Shown: positions 38,099 through 45,480 of the stretch, in pieces | How the letters are laid out: every line of letters starts with the position of its first letter | How positions within the stretch are numbered: the first letter of the stretch is position 1 | Notes under the pieces: generated by a model | Seen by the model: the letters and a program-made list of their open reading frames with translations, nothing else | The model's database searches: none | What the model was told of the DNA's origin: nothing | Translations under genes and position numbers: made by a program | NCBI GenBank assembly: GCA_934772525.1 | Contig: CAKVMI010000006.1 | Span: forward strand, 1 to 58,865 | Length of the DNA stretch: 58,865 bases | Origin: an uncultured Clostridia bacterium | Lineage (GTDB): Bacteria; Bacillota; Clostridia; Christensenellales; UBA1242 | Direction: 5' to 3'

Positions 38099-38580
38099 TT
38101 TGAAAGGGTAGTATTTCAAAGAAAAAACCTTTAAATGCAATGCCAATGATACCACCTTTAAATGTAGCACCCAAAATGGTATTAGATTTTTTGTGGGAGT
38201 CACAAACTATTTGCAAGATAGAATAAGTCGTTTGTAAGGTGCTATCAATTATTTGAACATTACACCAATCACTAGCAATTAGTTTCTTTATTATGTAAGA
38301 TTACTCTAACATTAAAATATGTCAATCTACTAAAAGTCAATTTAAAATGACCCGCTTTGGGTCATTTTTTATGTGCATTTTCTACAAATTTTCAAAATTT
38401 CTTTTAACTTCAAAAATATCTAATTTTTACATTTTCCAACTCTAGTTAATTCCTTGAGTTTACTTTATCACACAAATAACTTTCGGTTTTTTATACATCT
38501 TGCACGAAATTCCCAAATTTTTATATTTTCAATAACACTAAATCATTTTTTATTTCTCATTAACCAAATTTTACATTTTC
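38099..38580 (+). other. Convergent intergenic region with terminator
   Basis: Between the + lipoprotein and the minus-strand sigK. It has short degenerate repeats (GAAAGATAGTTT at the lipoprotein stop, GAAAGGGTAGTATTT right after it; CCTTTAAATG twice at ~38130 and ~38157) and the terminator at 38345. No ORF supported. Confidence 0.55.
38345..38370 (+). terminator. Terminator
   Basis: AAATGACCC (38345-38353), loop GCTTT, GGGTCATTT (38359-38367) with a T run. Placed to end transcription from lipoprotein 2; the flanking A run may also serve the convergent sigK transcript. Confidence 0.85.
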
Positions 38581-39285
38581 TTACTTCAAGCAATTCCCAA
38601 TCTTTTTTATGGCGGTCTTTTCAATTCTAGAAATATACGAGCGGGAAATTTTCAGTTTGTCGGCAATCTCCTTTTGGGTTAGGGGAGCCTTTTTAAATAG
38701 TCCGTAGCGGTAGGTCATTACAAAAAGTTCACGCTTATCTAAAACCTTTTCGCTAATCTCTTCAATTTTAAGTAGGGCGAGTTTTGTGTCGGTTTTCGTT
38801 TCGGCATCGGGGGACGAGTCCGCCAAAATGTCCGACAAACTCATATCGTTGCCGTCTTTGTCTGTGCCGATGGTGGTTTCCAAACTCACATCCGCCACGC
38901 ACTTTTTCTCCGACCGAAAGAGCATCAGAATCTCATTTTCTATACATCTGGATGCGTACGTACTAAAGTTATTCGCCCGCAAGGGGTCAAAACTTCTAAC
39001 CGCTTTAATTAGTCCAATGCTTCCAACGCTAATAAGGTCGTCGGCGTCACTGAAATTGCTTTTGTACTTGTTTGCAATGTGGGCAACGAGCCGAAGGTTG
39101 TGTTTTACCAGCATTTCCTCGGCTTCGGGGTCGGTTTTGCCATTTGCTTTTGCACGCACAATTCGGTCAAAATACTTCTTTTCGTCCTCTGCGGACAACT
39201 TTTTTTCAAAATTGTTTTTATTCCCAAGTTTCCCCGTAAACAAAAATATCTTAGATAAAAACTGAAATAACGCCTTTAAAAACAT
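38581..39285 (-). CDS. sigK: RNA polymerase sporulation sigma factor SigK (pro-form)
   Basis: 234 residues, start at 39285 with AAGGA close upstream. A hydrophobic N-terminus (MFLKALFQFLSKIFLFTG) matches the membrane-binding pro-sequence of pro-SigK, removed in the mother cell. Then sigma-70 regions: LVKHNLRLVAHIANKY and DLISVGSIGLIKAVRSFDP (2.1-2.2), STYASRCIENEILMLFRSEK (2.3-2.4), SLETTIGTDKDGNDMSLSDI (region 3 start, typical of SigE/SigK), and 4.2 helix-turn-helix LTQKEIADKLKISRSYISRI. It directs late mother-cell (coat, cortex, release) genes. The gene is uninterrupted. It is the only minus-strand gene in the window. TAA stop. Confidence 0.92.
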   Translation of the reverse strand: MFLKALFQFLSKIFLFTGKLGNKNNFEKKLSAEDEKKYFDRIVRAKANGKTDPEAEEMLVKHNLRLVAHIANKYKSNFSDADDLISVGSIGLIKAVRSFDPLRANNFSTYASRCIENEILMLFRSEKKCVADVSLETTIGTDKDGNDMSLSDILADSSPDAETKTDTKLALLKIEEISEKVLDKRELFVMTYRYGLFKKAPLTQKEIADKLKISRSYISRIEKTAIKKIGNCLK

Positions 39286-39318
39286 TCCTTAGCCCCCCAA
39301 ACACATTTTTCTTACCCA

Positions 39319-39348
39319 ATATTATGACATTTTCTCCCAATTTATGAC
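39319..39348 (-). promoter_or_regulatory. SigE-like promoter of sigK
   Basis: On the minus strand GTCATAAA (39348-39341), then 14 nt, then CATAATAT (39326-39319). This resembles the SigE pattern (-35 GTCATATT-like, -10 CATACAAT-like). It lies ~34 bp before the sigK start, and known sigK genes are SigE-dependent. Motif match by eye. Confidence 0.5.
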
Positions 39349-39792
39349 ACGACCTTTAAGTACTTTTAATTTTTGCTATTAAAATTAATTTGAATTGTCT
39401 TTTTTAGTTGAGTTGTTTTTGTGTTTTTTGAAACATCCTTATAACTATCAAATCAAAAATATAGTGTTTCACTCTACTTTAACTAAAACATTTTTTTAAA
39501 TTCTTATAATTCCGTTTTTACGATTTGACGAGTTTCCCAAAAAACTTCAAGTTTATTTAAAATTTCTAAACCCGTCACGAGTTTTTATTATTTTATGTGT
39601 TTATTTTAATTAAGTAATTTTTATATTTTTTTTAACACTTTACGTTTTAAGTTTCCAAAAAAACTTCAAGTTCCGTCTATCATCAACTTTAGTTACATAT
39701 TTTAATTTCGCTTGTAGTACTTTCCAAATTTCCCGAAAAAGTCCTTTTAACTCCCGCCCAAGTCCAATTCTTCAATTACTTACATTCGTCAC
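39349..39792 (+). other. Divergent intergenic spacer with a repeated AAGTTT/AAACTT element
   Basis: AGTTTCCCAAAAAACTTC at 39531 and AAGTTTCCAAAAAAACTTC near 39650 are near-identical, each able to fold as an AAGTTT/AAACTT hairpin. The rest is T-rich with no ORF. Confidence 0.5.
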
Positions 39793-39821
39793 TTGACTTT
39801 ATATATTCATTTAATTATAAT
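39793..39821 (+). promoter_or_regulatory. Promoter TTGACT-17-TATAAT
   Basis: TTGACT 39793-39798, 17-bp spacer, TATAAT 39816-39821, 33 bp before ATG 39854. Confidence 0.85.
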
Positions 39822-39853
39822 TATATCGATTAAATTAAAGGATAGATATAAAT

Positions 39854-40525
39854 ATGACAAACGAAGAACGCAAAGCCGAACTTGAAAAAAGAAGGACAGA
39901 ACTAAAAGATTTTCCAATTATTAGGGTCGAAACCCAAAAACTTATAGAAAACCTTGTAAAAAAGCGTAAACCACAAATGGTGCTAGAACTAGGCTCGGGT
40001 AAAGGTTTCAGCGGTTCGGTTATGCTAACTGCCGAAGACTCGGTAAACCTACTAACCGTCGAAAAGGATAAGGATAATTACAACGATGCTATGCGTATGT
40101 ATGCCGAACTCGACTTTTTTGATAGGGTTTTGCCAATCAATGCCGACGCCGAAGAAATTGTAGAAAAACTCGCAAATTCCAAAACGGGGCAGAAGTTCGA
40201 CTTAATTTTGCTAGATTGCAACAAAAGTAGTTACAACCGAATGTTTGATAATGTCGTTAGTCTATTGTCTGACGGTGGAGTTTTGGTTGCAGACGATTGC
40301 TTGTACCACGGCAAAGTTTATGGTGAAGGCGAGATTCCCGAAAAAAAACACCGTACAATAGTTGTAAATATGCGTGAATTTATTGGCAAGGTTCAATCAT
40401 CCGATCAACTCGAAAACGTCACAATGTACGAGTTTGAAGACGGCGTTTTAGTCGCCACCAAAAAGGTCAATAATTTGGAAGCCAACTTAGGTACCACAGA
40501 CGGCTCAGACAACACAAATAACTAA
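39854..40525 (+). CDS. trmR: SAM-dependent O-methyltransferase, TrmR-like (tRNA wobble U34)
   Basis: 223 residues, ATG 39854 with AAAGGATAG upstream. Class I fold: motif I VLELGSGKGFSGSVML, acidic LLTVEKDKDNY, DLILLDCNKSSY (metal/catalytic loop), and VLVADDCLYHGKV as the family's DN-hydrophobic-G-V segment. The best fit is the YrrM/TrmR group, which methylates 5-hydroxyuridine at position 34 of tRNAs to 5-methoxyuridine. The U32 peptidase-family gene two places downstream fits TrhP, which helps make the hydroxyl. This context, as in Bacillus subtilis yrrM-yrrN-yrrO, supports TrmR over small-molecule O-methyltransferases. The C-terminal tail is polar (GTTDGSDNTNN). TAA stop. Confidence 0.78.
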   Translation: MTNEERKAELEKRRTELKDFPIIRVETQKLIENLVKKRKPQMVLELGSGKGFSGSVMLTAEDSVNLLTVEKDKDNYNDAMRMYAELDFFDRVLPINADAEEIVEKLANSKTGQKFDLILLDCNKSSYNRMFDNVVSLLSDGGVLVADDCLYHGKVYGEGEIPEKKHRTIVVNMREFIGKVQSSDQLENVTMYEFEDGVLVATKKVNNLEANLGTTDGSDNTNN

Positions 40526-40774
40526 GGCAATTCATAAACTTGATAATTTGGGCAACTCAGATAACCCAAACGACTTAGACGACTAAGACAAACTAAGATA
40601 ACTAATCAATTTGCAAGTCGGCAAGGCAATTAAGTTAAATTAAGATAGTAGCAAAACAAGATAACTTGGTAACAATGGTTAGTTTACTATATAAGCAAAT
40701 TCGCAAACTTTAACCAACTCTTTCGGGCTACAAAATAAATCAAACTACAACTATAAATTCATTACGGAGAGAAA
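40504..40774 (+). repeat. Degenerate repeats seeded by the trmR 3' end
   Basis: The gene end CTCAGACAACACAAATAACT plus AAG (40504-40526) recurs at 40556-40578 with 18 of 23 bases equal. It is followed by shorter copies (ACGACTAAG, ACAAACTAAG, ATAACTAATC; 40579-40608) and decayed ones to ~40665. No ORF in this gap. Confidence 0.7.
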
Positions 40775-41422
40775 ATGACACAAAACGAGAAAAAACAAGG
40801 TAACATTTTCATATTCGTTTTTACTTTAGTATCGCTTGGCTTTCAAACGGTATTAACTTTTGTGTTGCTTTCTCGTTCCGCACGCAATACCACAATCGGC
40901 AAAATTACCACCATACTCTTCATAATCTACATAATTTTCTTTGCCATTTTCACTTTGGCAAGTTTAGGCACCCGCAAATACTCAAAAACGGCACTGGGAC
41001 TATACAAAAAGTCCCTAAAGACCATAAAATACGCCCTAAAATTGCTCTTAATTGCCATTTCAATACTAAATATTATTTCGGCTTCAAGATTAGACCTTGT
41101 CGCCCTAATTTCTAGTATATTTTCGCTATTTTTAATAATTATTACAATTTCCTTTGATGTGTTAGTTGCCGAACTGAAATTTAAGTATTCCCGTTACCGC
41201 AAACGCAAAAAACAACAAAAATTGCAACGACAAAAAGAAGAAGCCGAACGCCCAAACGACCTTCGTTGGCTGGATGACTTTAGAGAGCGTAAAAACGCAG
41301 AAGCCGACCCAAAACCCCTAGACCTTTTTGCCACCAACGAAGCCGACCCCTTCCCAGATGCCCCAAAAGACGCCCCACAGAATAACGGCGGAACCAACGG
41401 CAAAGGATACCTAGAAGAGTAA
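40775..41422 (+). CDS. Four-span membrane protein with charged tail, 215 aa
   Basis: ATG 40775 with ACGGAGAG upstream. Hydrophobic segments at ~11-32 (IFIFVFTLVSLGFQTVLTFV), 43-66 (TTILFIIYIIFFAIFTLASL), 85-103 (ALKLLLIAISILNIIS) and 109-131 (ALISSIFSLFLIIITIS). A cytoplasmic tail from ~135 is strongly basic (KYSRYRKRKKQQKLQRQK), then acidic and Pro-rich. No family recognised. It is co-oriented between trmR and the U32 gene, with a terminator right behind it; a link to tRNA modification is not established. Confidence 0.75.
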   Translation: MTQNEKKQGNIFIFVFTLVSLGFQTVLTFVLLSRSARNTTIGKITTILFIIYIIFFAIFTLASLGTRKYSKTALGLYKKSLKTIKYALKLLLIAISILNIISASRLDLVALISSIFSLFLIIITISFDVLVAELKFKYSRYRKRKKQQKLQRQKEEAERPNDLRWLDDFRERKNAEADPKPLDLFATNEADPFPDAPKDAPQNNGGTNGKGYLEE

Positions 41423-41822
41423 TCTAACCCCATCAATAATCTCCCTATAAACTCCGCATTTGTTGGAGTTTTTTTTGTTGTTTATTATGTGTAGGAAATC
41501 ATTATCATTATGTATGGTAAATTTTTACATTTAGCCGTGTGAAACCTTTAAACATGTTGTTTTTTTGTGGTTTTCAAGTGTTTCAACCCCGCCAAACAAA
41601 ACCTTTATGCTTCAATATTAACCCACAAATTTAGCCCTAAATTATCACACTTCTTACTATAAAAAAGGGTAGGGAAAAGTATCCACAATGCATTAAAGTA
41701 GCATCTCAAAAATTTCCCCCAAAACGTTCCCCAAAAGTAGAATTTTTACACGACGTCAAATTGAATTGCTAATTTAATTTCTCGTCCAAAACTCGCGCCA
41801 ACTCGCTAGCGGAACTTTTTAC
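41423..41822 (+). other. Intergenic region
   Basis: Contains the terminator at 41449-41478; the remaining ~340 bp show no ORF, RNA or strong repeat. Confidence 0.5.
41449..41478 (+). terminator. Terminator after membrane protein
   Basis: AACTCC (41450-41455), 9-nt loop, GGAGTT (41465-41470) and a T8 run. Confidence 0.85.
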
Positions 41823-41851
41823 TTGACATTGTTTTCGTTTCGCCATATAAT
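41823..41851 (+). promoter_or_regulatory. Perfect consensus promoter TTGACA-17-TATAAT
   Basis: TTGACA 41823-41828, 17-bp spacer, TATAAT 41846-41851; predicted start near 41858, so the in-frame TTG at 41855 cannot be the start of translation. Confidence 0.92.
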
Positions 41852-41887
41852 TATTTGGTAAAAATTTATGAAATTTGGGAAAAAACA

Positions 41888-43237
41888 ATGGAAAATAATT
41901 TTGAACTTTTAGCCCCAGCGGGGGATATGGAAAAACTAAAAACCGCACTTCATTTTGGTGCCGACGCCGTGTATTTTGCGGGCAGTAAGTTCGGTTTAAG
42001 GGCATATGCCACTAATTTTGCCGATATTAATGAGCCTATTAATTACGCACACAAAATGGGTAAAAAAGCGTACGTAACGGTAAATATTTACCCACGAAAT
42101 AACGATTTGGCAGAACTTGAAACCTATTTTAAGGAACTTGAAAATGCGGGTGCCGATGGCGTAATTGTGTCCGATATTGGTCTTATGGATATGGTTCGCC
42201 GTGTCGCTCCAAAACTAGAATTACACGTATCAACCCAAGCCAACACTACAAATGTAGGAAGTGCATTAACCTATGTCAATAAATTTGGTGCAAAAAGGGT
42301 GGTTCTTGCAAGAGAACTCCCATTCTCCGATGTTGCCGAAATTACTAAGGAACTCAAAAAGCACGACGCCGAAGTAGAAGTTTTTGTACATGGTGCGATG
42401 TGTATTTCGTATTCAGGTAGGTGCTTGCTTTCAAACTACCTAACGGGCAGAGATTCTAACCGTGGCGAGTGCGTGCAAGCGTGCAGATATAGTTATAATT
42501 TAGTCGAGCGTGCCGAAGCCCCAGAAAATTGCAAGTTTGCTGAAGAGCGTAAAGGCAACGAGTACGAAATGCAAGAAGACGAGCGTGGAACCTACATTTT
42601 AAATAGCAAGGATATGTGCTTAATTGAGCATATGAAGGAACTTATGGAAGCCGGTGTAAAGTCCTTTAAAATTGAAGGAAGAATGAAATCTCCATATTAC
42701 CTTGCAACCACCATAAATGCCTACAGAAGAGCCATAGACGCCGTGCTTTTAGGTCACGATGATGCTGATTTAAAGCCCGAAAATTACATATCTGAACTCG
42801 AAAATTGCTCTCACCGATTATTCACAACTGGTTTTATGTTTAATGATGGTAAAATTCGCCAAAACTACCAAACTTCTCATCAAGTGCAAAATTCTACCTT
42901 TTTAGGAGTTATTAAAAAGACCGAAAATTCCGATAAAACCACAACTCTACCAGCAGTAGAGTTACAAAATGCGTTACAATTCAGCACAAAAATTACTGTA
43001 GAAATGCGAAACCGCTTCAAAATAGGTGACGAAATTAGCATTCTTTCAACGGGCAAGGCCTTTGGCAAAACCTTCAAAATTTTAAATATAACAGATACCA
43101 ATGGCGAAGTCGTTCCAGATGCCAAAAGGGTACAACAAACCCTAATTTTAACCATAAAACTAACTTCTGAAGCAACCGATACAACGCCCGAAGAAATCTA
43201 CCAAAGTATTCTTCCTGGCGACATCATCCGTGGATAG
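41888..43237 (+). CDS. trhP: U32-family protein, TrhP-like (tRNA U34 hydroxylation)
   Basis: 449 residues from ATG 41888; the ribosome site is weak (TTTGGGA). The N-terminus FELLAPAGDMEKLKTALHFGADAVYF is classic for U32. The family signature is intact: EVFVHGAMCISYSGRCLLS, then GRDSNRGECVQACRYSY with conserved cysteines, and DMCLIEHMKELMEAGVKSFKIEGRMKS. The C-terminal beta domain (GDEISILSTGKAFGK) is present, so it is the long TrhP/YegQ-type rather than a truncated form. Family members act with prephenate and an iron-sulphur centre in forming 5-hydroxyuridine in tRNA; older annotation calls them collagenase-like peptidases. The TrmR-like gene nearby supports the tRNA role. TAG stop. Confidence 0.82.
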   Translation: MENNFELLAPAGDMEKLKTALHFGADAVYFAGSKFGLRAYATNFADINEPINYAHKMGKKAYVTVNIYPRNNDLAELETYFKELENAGADGVIVSDIGLMDMVRRVAPKLELHVSTQANTTNVGSALTYVNKFGAKRVVLARELPFSDVAEITKELKKHDAEVEVFVHGAMCISYSGRCLLSNYLTGRDSNRGECVQACRYSYNLVERAEAPENCKFAEERKGNEYEMQEDERGTYILNSKDMCLIEHMKELMEAGVKSFKIEGRMKSPYYLATTINAYRRAIDAVLLGHDDADLKPENYISELENCSHRLFTTGFMFNDGKIRQNYQTSHQVQNSTFLGVIKKTENSDKTTTLPAVELQNALQFSTKITVEMRNRFKIGDEISILSTGKAFGKTFKILNITDTNGEVVPDAKRVQQTLILTIKLTSEATDTTPEEIYQSILPGDIIRG

Positions 43238-43260
43238 TTTCCGTTCTACTTTAAATATAG

Positions 43261-43374
43261 TTTAATGCCACAGCACAAGACATTCTAAAATACTACCAAC
43301 AATTAATACAGCGAATAGGAACCGAACATTTTTTAATTTACCCCGACGGCTCACTAGAATACAAGGTAAAGTAA
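43261..43374 (+). pseudogene. Possible gene remnant, 37 codons without a start
   Basis: This frame reads FNATAQDILKYYQQLIQRIG, then TEHFLIYPDGSLEYKVK and TAA. It looks like real C-terminal protein sequence but is closed upstream by in-frame TAG and TAA and has no ATG/GTG/TTG or ribosome site. It may be a decayed gene end left between the U32 gene and rnpB. No family recognised. Confidence 0.3.
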
Positions 43375-43404
43375 TTTTCCCATACACAACTTGTGTCAAA
43401 TTTC

Positions 43405-43433
43405 TTGACAATGCGTAATAAATGGGGTATAAT
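43405..43433 (+). promoter_or_regulatory. Perfect consensus promoter of rnpB
   Basis: TTGACA 43405-43410, 17-bp spacer, TATAAT 43428-43433; predicted start at ~43440, exactly where helix P1 of RNase P RNA begins. An inverted repeat ACACAA-C-TTGTGT lies just upstream (43384-43396). Confidence 0.93.
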
Positions 43434-43439
43434 GTACTC

Positions 43440-44176
43440 GTTAGTTGAACTGCTACGCTTGAATGTGCTTATGCTGACCAGCGGGGCAAAACACCTAAAT
43501 TTTATTCACTTTAATATATTGCTCGGCTCCGTTTAATATCCTAACGCCACCAATATTGGGGTTAATAGGTATCTAAATATTTTCGCTGAGCATTTTAATT
43601 TGTCTAATCTTTTTGTGTCTAGCACTCGCTACATTCAAATGCAACTAATTTTGTTTTTTTATCATATATTCTTCAAAAAAAGATTGTGGGGTCGAGCCTG
43701 CTTTAGGTTCGCCTGTGCGGAATTCAGAAACCCAGTTTCTCCCGCCGATACACAAGCATTACGCTCCAGCGTATCCTCAATTTTCCCCAAAAATATGGTA
43801 ATTTTCAAGGTTTGTTTGTGTTTATATACAGCGATTTTAGCACATTCGGTGAGGAAAGTCCGAGCACCACTAAGAGTAGAACGCTTTCTAACGGAAAGCC
43901 GGGGAAACCCGAGGAAAAGTGCAACAGAGATATACCGCTATCAGGTCTTCGCCATAGATAGTAAGGGTGGAAACGTGGGGTAAGAGCCCACGCATCCGTT
44001 TGGTGACAAGTGGATGATGTAAACTCCGTTCGGTGCAAGATACGAAAGATGTAATTTTTTTGAAATTACGGGTTACTCTTACCTAAGTTCTTTCTAAAAA
44101 TCGCAATAGAACTTATTGGCAACAATAAGTCAAGATAGATGGCAGTTTTAAACAGAACTCGGCTTACAGACTAACT
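43440..44176 (+). ncRNA. rnpB: RNase P RNA (class A core) with greatly enlarged P3
   Basis: Catalytic RNA that matures tRNA 5' ends. Conserved core seen directly: GAGGAAAGTCCGAGCACC (43851-43868), GGGGAAACCCGAGGAAAAGTGCAACAGAGA-type text near 43900, GGTAAGAGCCCACG near 43979, GGTGACAAGTGGATGATGTAAACTCC-type text near 44001, and ACAGAACTCGGCTTACAGAC near 44152. Ends pair: P1 GTTAGTT (43440-43446) with GACTAAC (44169-44175); P2 AACTGC (43448-43453) with GCAGTT (44142-44147). The 5' strand lies ~380 nt before the GAGGAAAG motif instead of a few tens, so the RNA is about 737 nt against a usual 350-400. The extra sequence sits in P3 (see separate entry). Confidence 0.93.
43461..43847 (+). other. 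Insertion domain inside helix P3 of RNase P RNA
   Basis: P3 arms GAATGTGCT (43461-43469) and AGCACATTC (43839-43847) pair perfectly; a small internal loop (TA opposite GATTT-side bases) leads to TGCTG (43472-43476) with CAGCG (43829-43833). Between them are ~352 nt. Possible structure inside: GCTCGGC/GCTGAGC (43521-43527/43585-43591) enclosing CCTAAC and TAGG arms; and a junction closed by TTGTG/CACAA (43684-43688/43751-43755) holding CGAGCC/GGTTCG (43693/43706) and GCGG..AGAAAC/GTTTCT..CCGC (43717-43745). A TACGCT/AGCGTA palindrome follows at 43760-43773. No promoter, terminator or ORF of its own is convincing. Confidence 0.75.
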
Positions 44177-44179
44177 AAA

Positions 44180-44234
44180 CAAAAACCCTTTTTATAGTGT
44201 GAATCATCCCATCACATTATAGAAAGGGTTTTTG
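44180..44234 (+). terminator. Strong terminator of rnpB
   Basis: Long stem: AAAACCCTTT...ATAGTGTGA (from 44181) with TCACATTAT...AGAAAGGGTTTT (to ~44232), ending in a T run. It starts 5 nt after the P1 3' strand. Confidence 0.92.
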
Positions 44235-44661
44235 CATTGGCGTGGTTTTTTATTTATAGTTTCCATAGGTAGGTTTATATTTAAAACGACGGAGAATGTT
44301 TTTCGTTTCTAAAGAAATACAGGTGCATTTGCGGGAGTTTTTCGTCTGTTGTAGTGAAGGCTAGTATTTTGTACATTCGTGGGTAGATTTATATTAATAG
44401 TAGTAAACATTTCTATTTACAACACCGTAGATTTACTTTCACTTATTGTTTTTTCCACTAGCGTATGATTTACACTTTCATTGGCGGAACTTTCTATTTT
44501 CACTTGCTGGTGTATCGCTTTCACTTTTCTAGATTACATTTTCCGCTTGTGAACTAAAACTTTTGTTTCACTGCCATTTATTGTAAAAATTGCACCAAAT
44601 AAAGTCTTTTTTGCCCATTTTTAGTCTTTCCGCCCGTGCCGAGATTATATTGCATCCCCAA
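44235..44661 (+). other. Gene-free spacer with TTTCACTT-type degenerate repeats
   Basis: Between rnpB and the duplicated promoter cassette. TTTCACTT/TTTCATT/TTTTCCGCTT motifs recur irregularly from 44440 to 44575. Read on the minus strand, part of it (about 44545-44415) gives a short Ser/Glu/Asn-rich frame without a ribosome site, not called as a gene. Confidence 0.5.
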
Positions 44662-45480
44662 ATTTTTGTGAAAGATTGTCGAAATGTGTAAGTCCTTTAT
44701 ATTTGTTTGACTTTGCTCCACTAAATATATAAAATATAAATATAATAATTATGTGACTAGAATTTTTTAGTTTTGAATGCAAAATAGGTAGTTAAAATTT
44801 TTATTATTCTATAACAATTTTGCACTTAAAACTTACATTTTTGTTTAATGGAGAAAACCAATGGCACAAGAAATTGTTAGAAGTACTAGGGGATTAAAAT
44901 CAAGGAGATTAAAGGGTCACGCAAGGCTTACCAAAAAAATAACTATTTGTCTTGCAAGTATTATCTGTTGCTTAAGTTTTGTAGCAATAGGCGTTTTGGC
45001 GTCAGTTACAAATCTTGAACTAAATATAGATAACGACGCTTATTACTACGCCACCGCTTTTAATAAAAATAGCGATGACGAGTTTATGATAACTTCATAC
45101 GATGACTTGGTATTAATGAGCGAACTTGTAAATGGTGGGGCACTTATACCCGATACTAATGTTTATTACCGTGACGCAAAGTATCTTTTAACTACCGATA
45201 TAGACCCTGTACAAGAAGCCATAAATTCTGGCATTAGCGAAACAGTTGCCAAGTCTAAAACTTACCCATTAAACCCAATAGGAACAAATGAAACTAACTC
45301 ATTCCGTGGAGAATTTAACGGCAATGGGCATACAATATCTAACATCACTATAGCACTCACATCTGGTGGGTGTTATGGTGGTCTTTTTGGTTATACAGAA
45401 GGGGCAACTATTACGGGCGTTGGTATTGGTACTCCAGAAGACATAGCAGAAGACGGCACATATACAGCGGGCAAAAGTTG
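44662..45480 (+). repeat. Duplicated promoter/5' cassette, copy 2
   Basis: Counterpart of 22214-23032 (offset 22,448). The sequence left of 44662 is unrelated to that left of 22214. See copy 1 for the extent of identity. Confidence 0.9.
44707..44735 (+). promoter_or_regulatory. Promoter of giant surface protein 2
   Basis: TTGACT 44707-44712, 17-bp spacer (one base different from copy 1), TAAAAT 44730-44735; same 119-nt leader. Confidence 0.75.

Noticed and set aside
38784..39265. 159-residue + frame opposite sigK
   Set aside because: Antisense shadow; the minus-strand frame has complete sigma factor motifs and a promoter.
43684..43755. tRNA-like fold inside the P3 insert
   Set aside because: A 72-nt junction with a 7-nt loop stem was tested, but position 33 is not T, the T-loop sequence and CCA-side pairing are missing and the closing stem has an A-G mismatch.
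43600..44038. Short frames on both strands (127 and 77 codons)
   Set aside because: They lie within the RNase P RNA core and its P3 insert; sequence conservation there is explained by RNA.
44415..44550. Minus-strand Ser/Glu/Asn-rich short frame
   Set aside because: About 35 codons, no ribosome site, and it coincides with degenerate TTTCACTT repeats.
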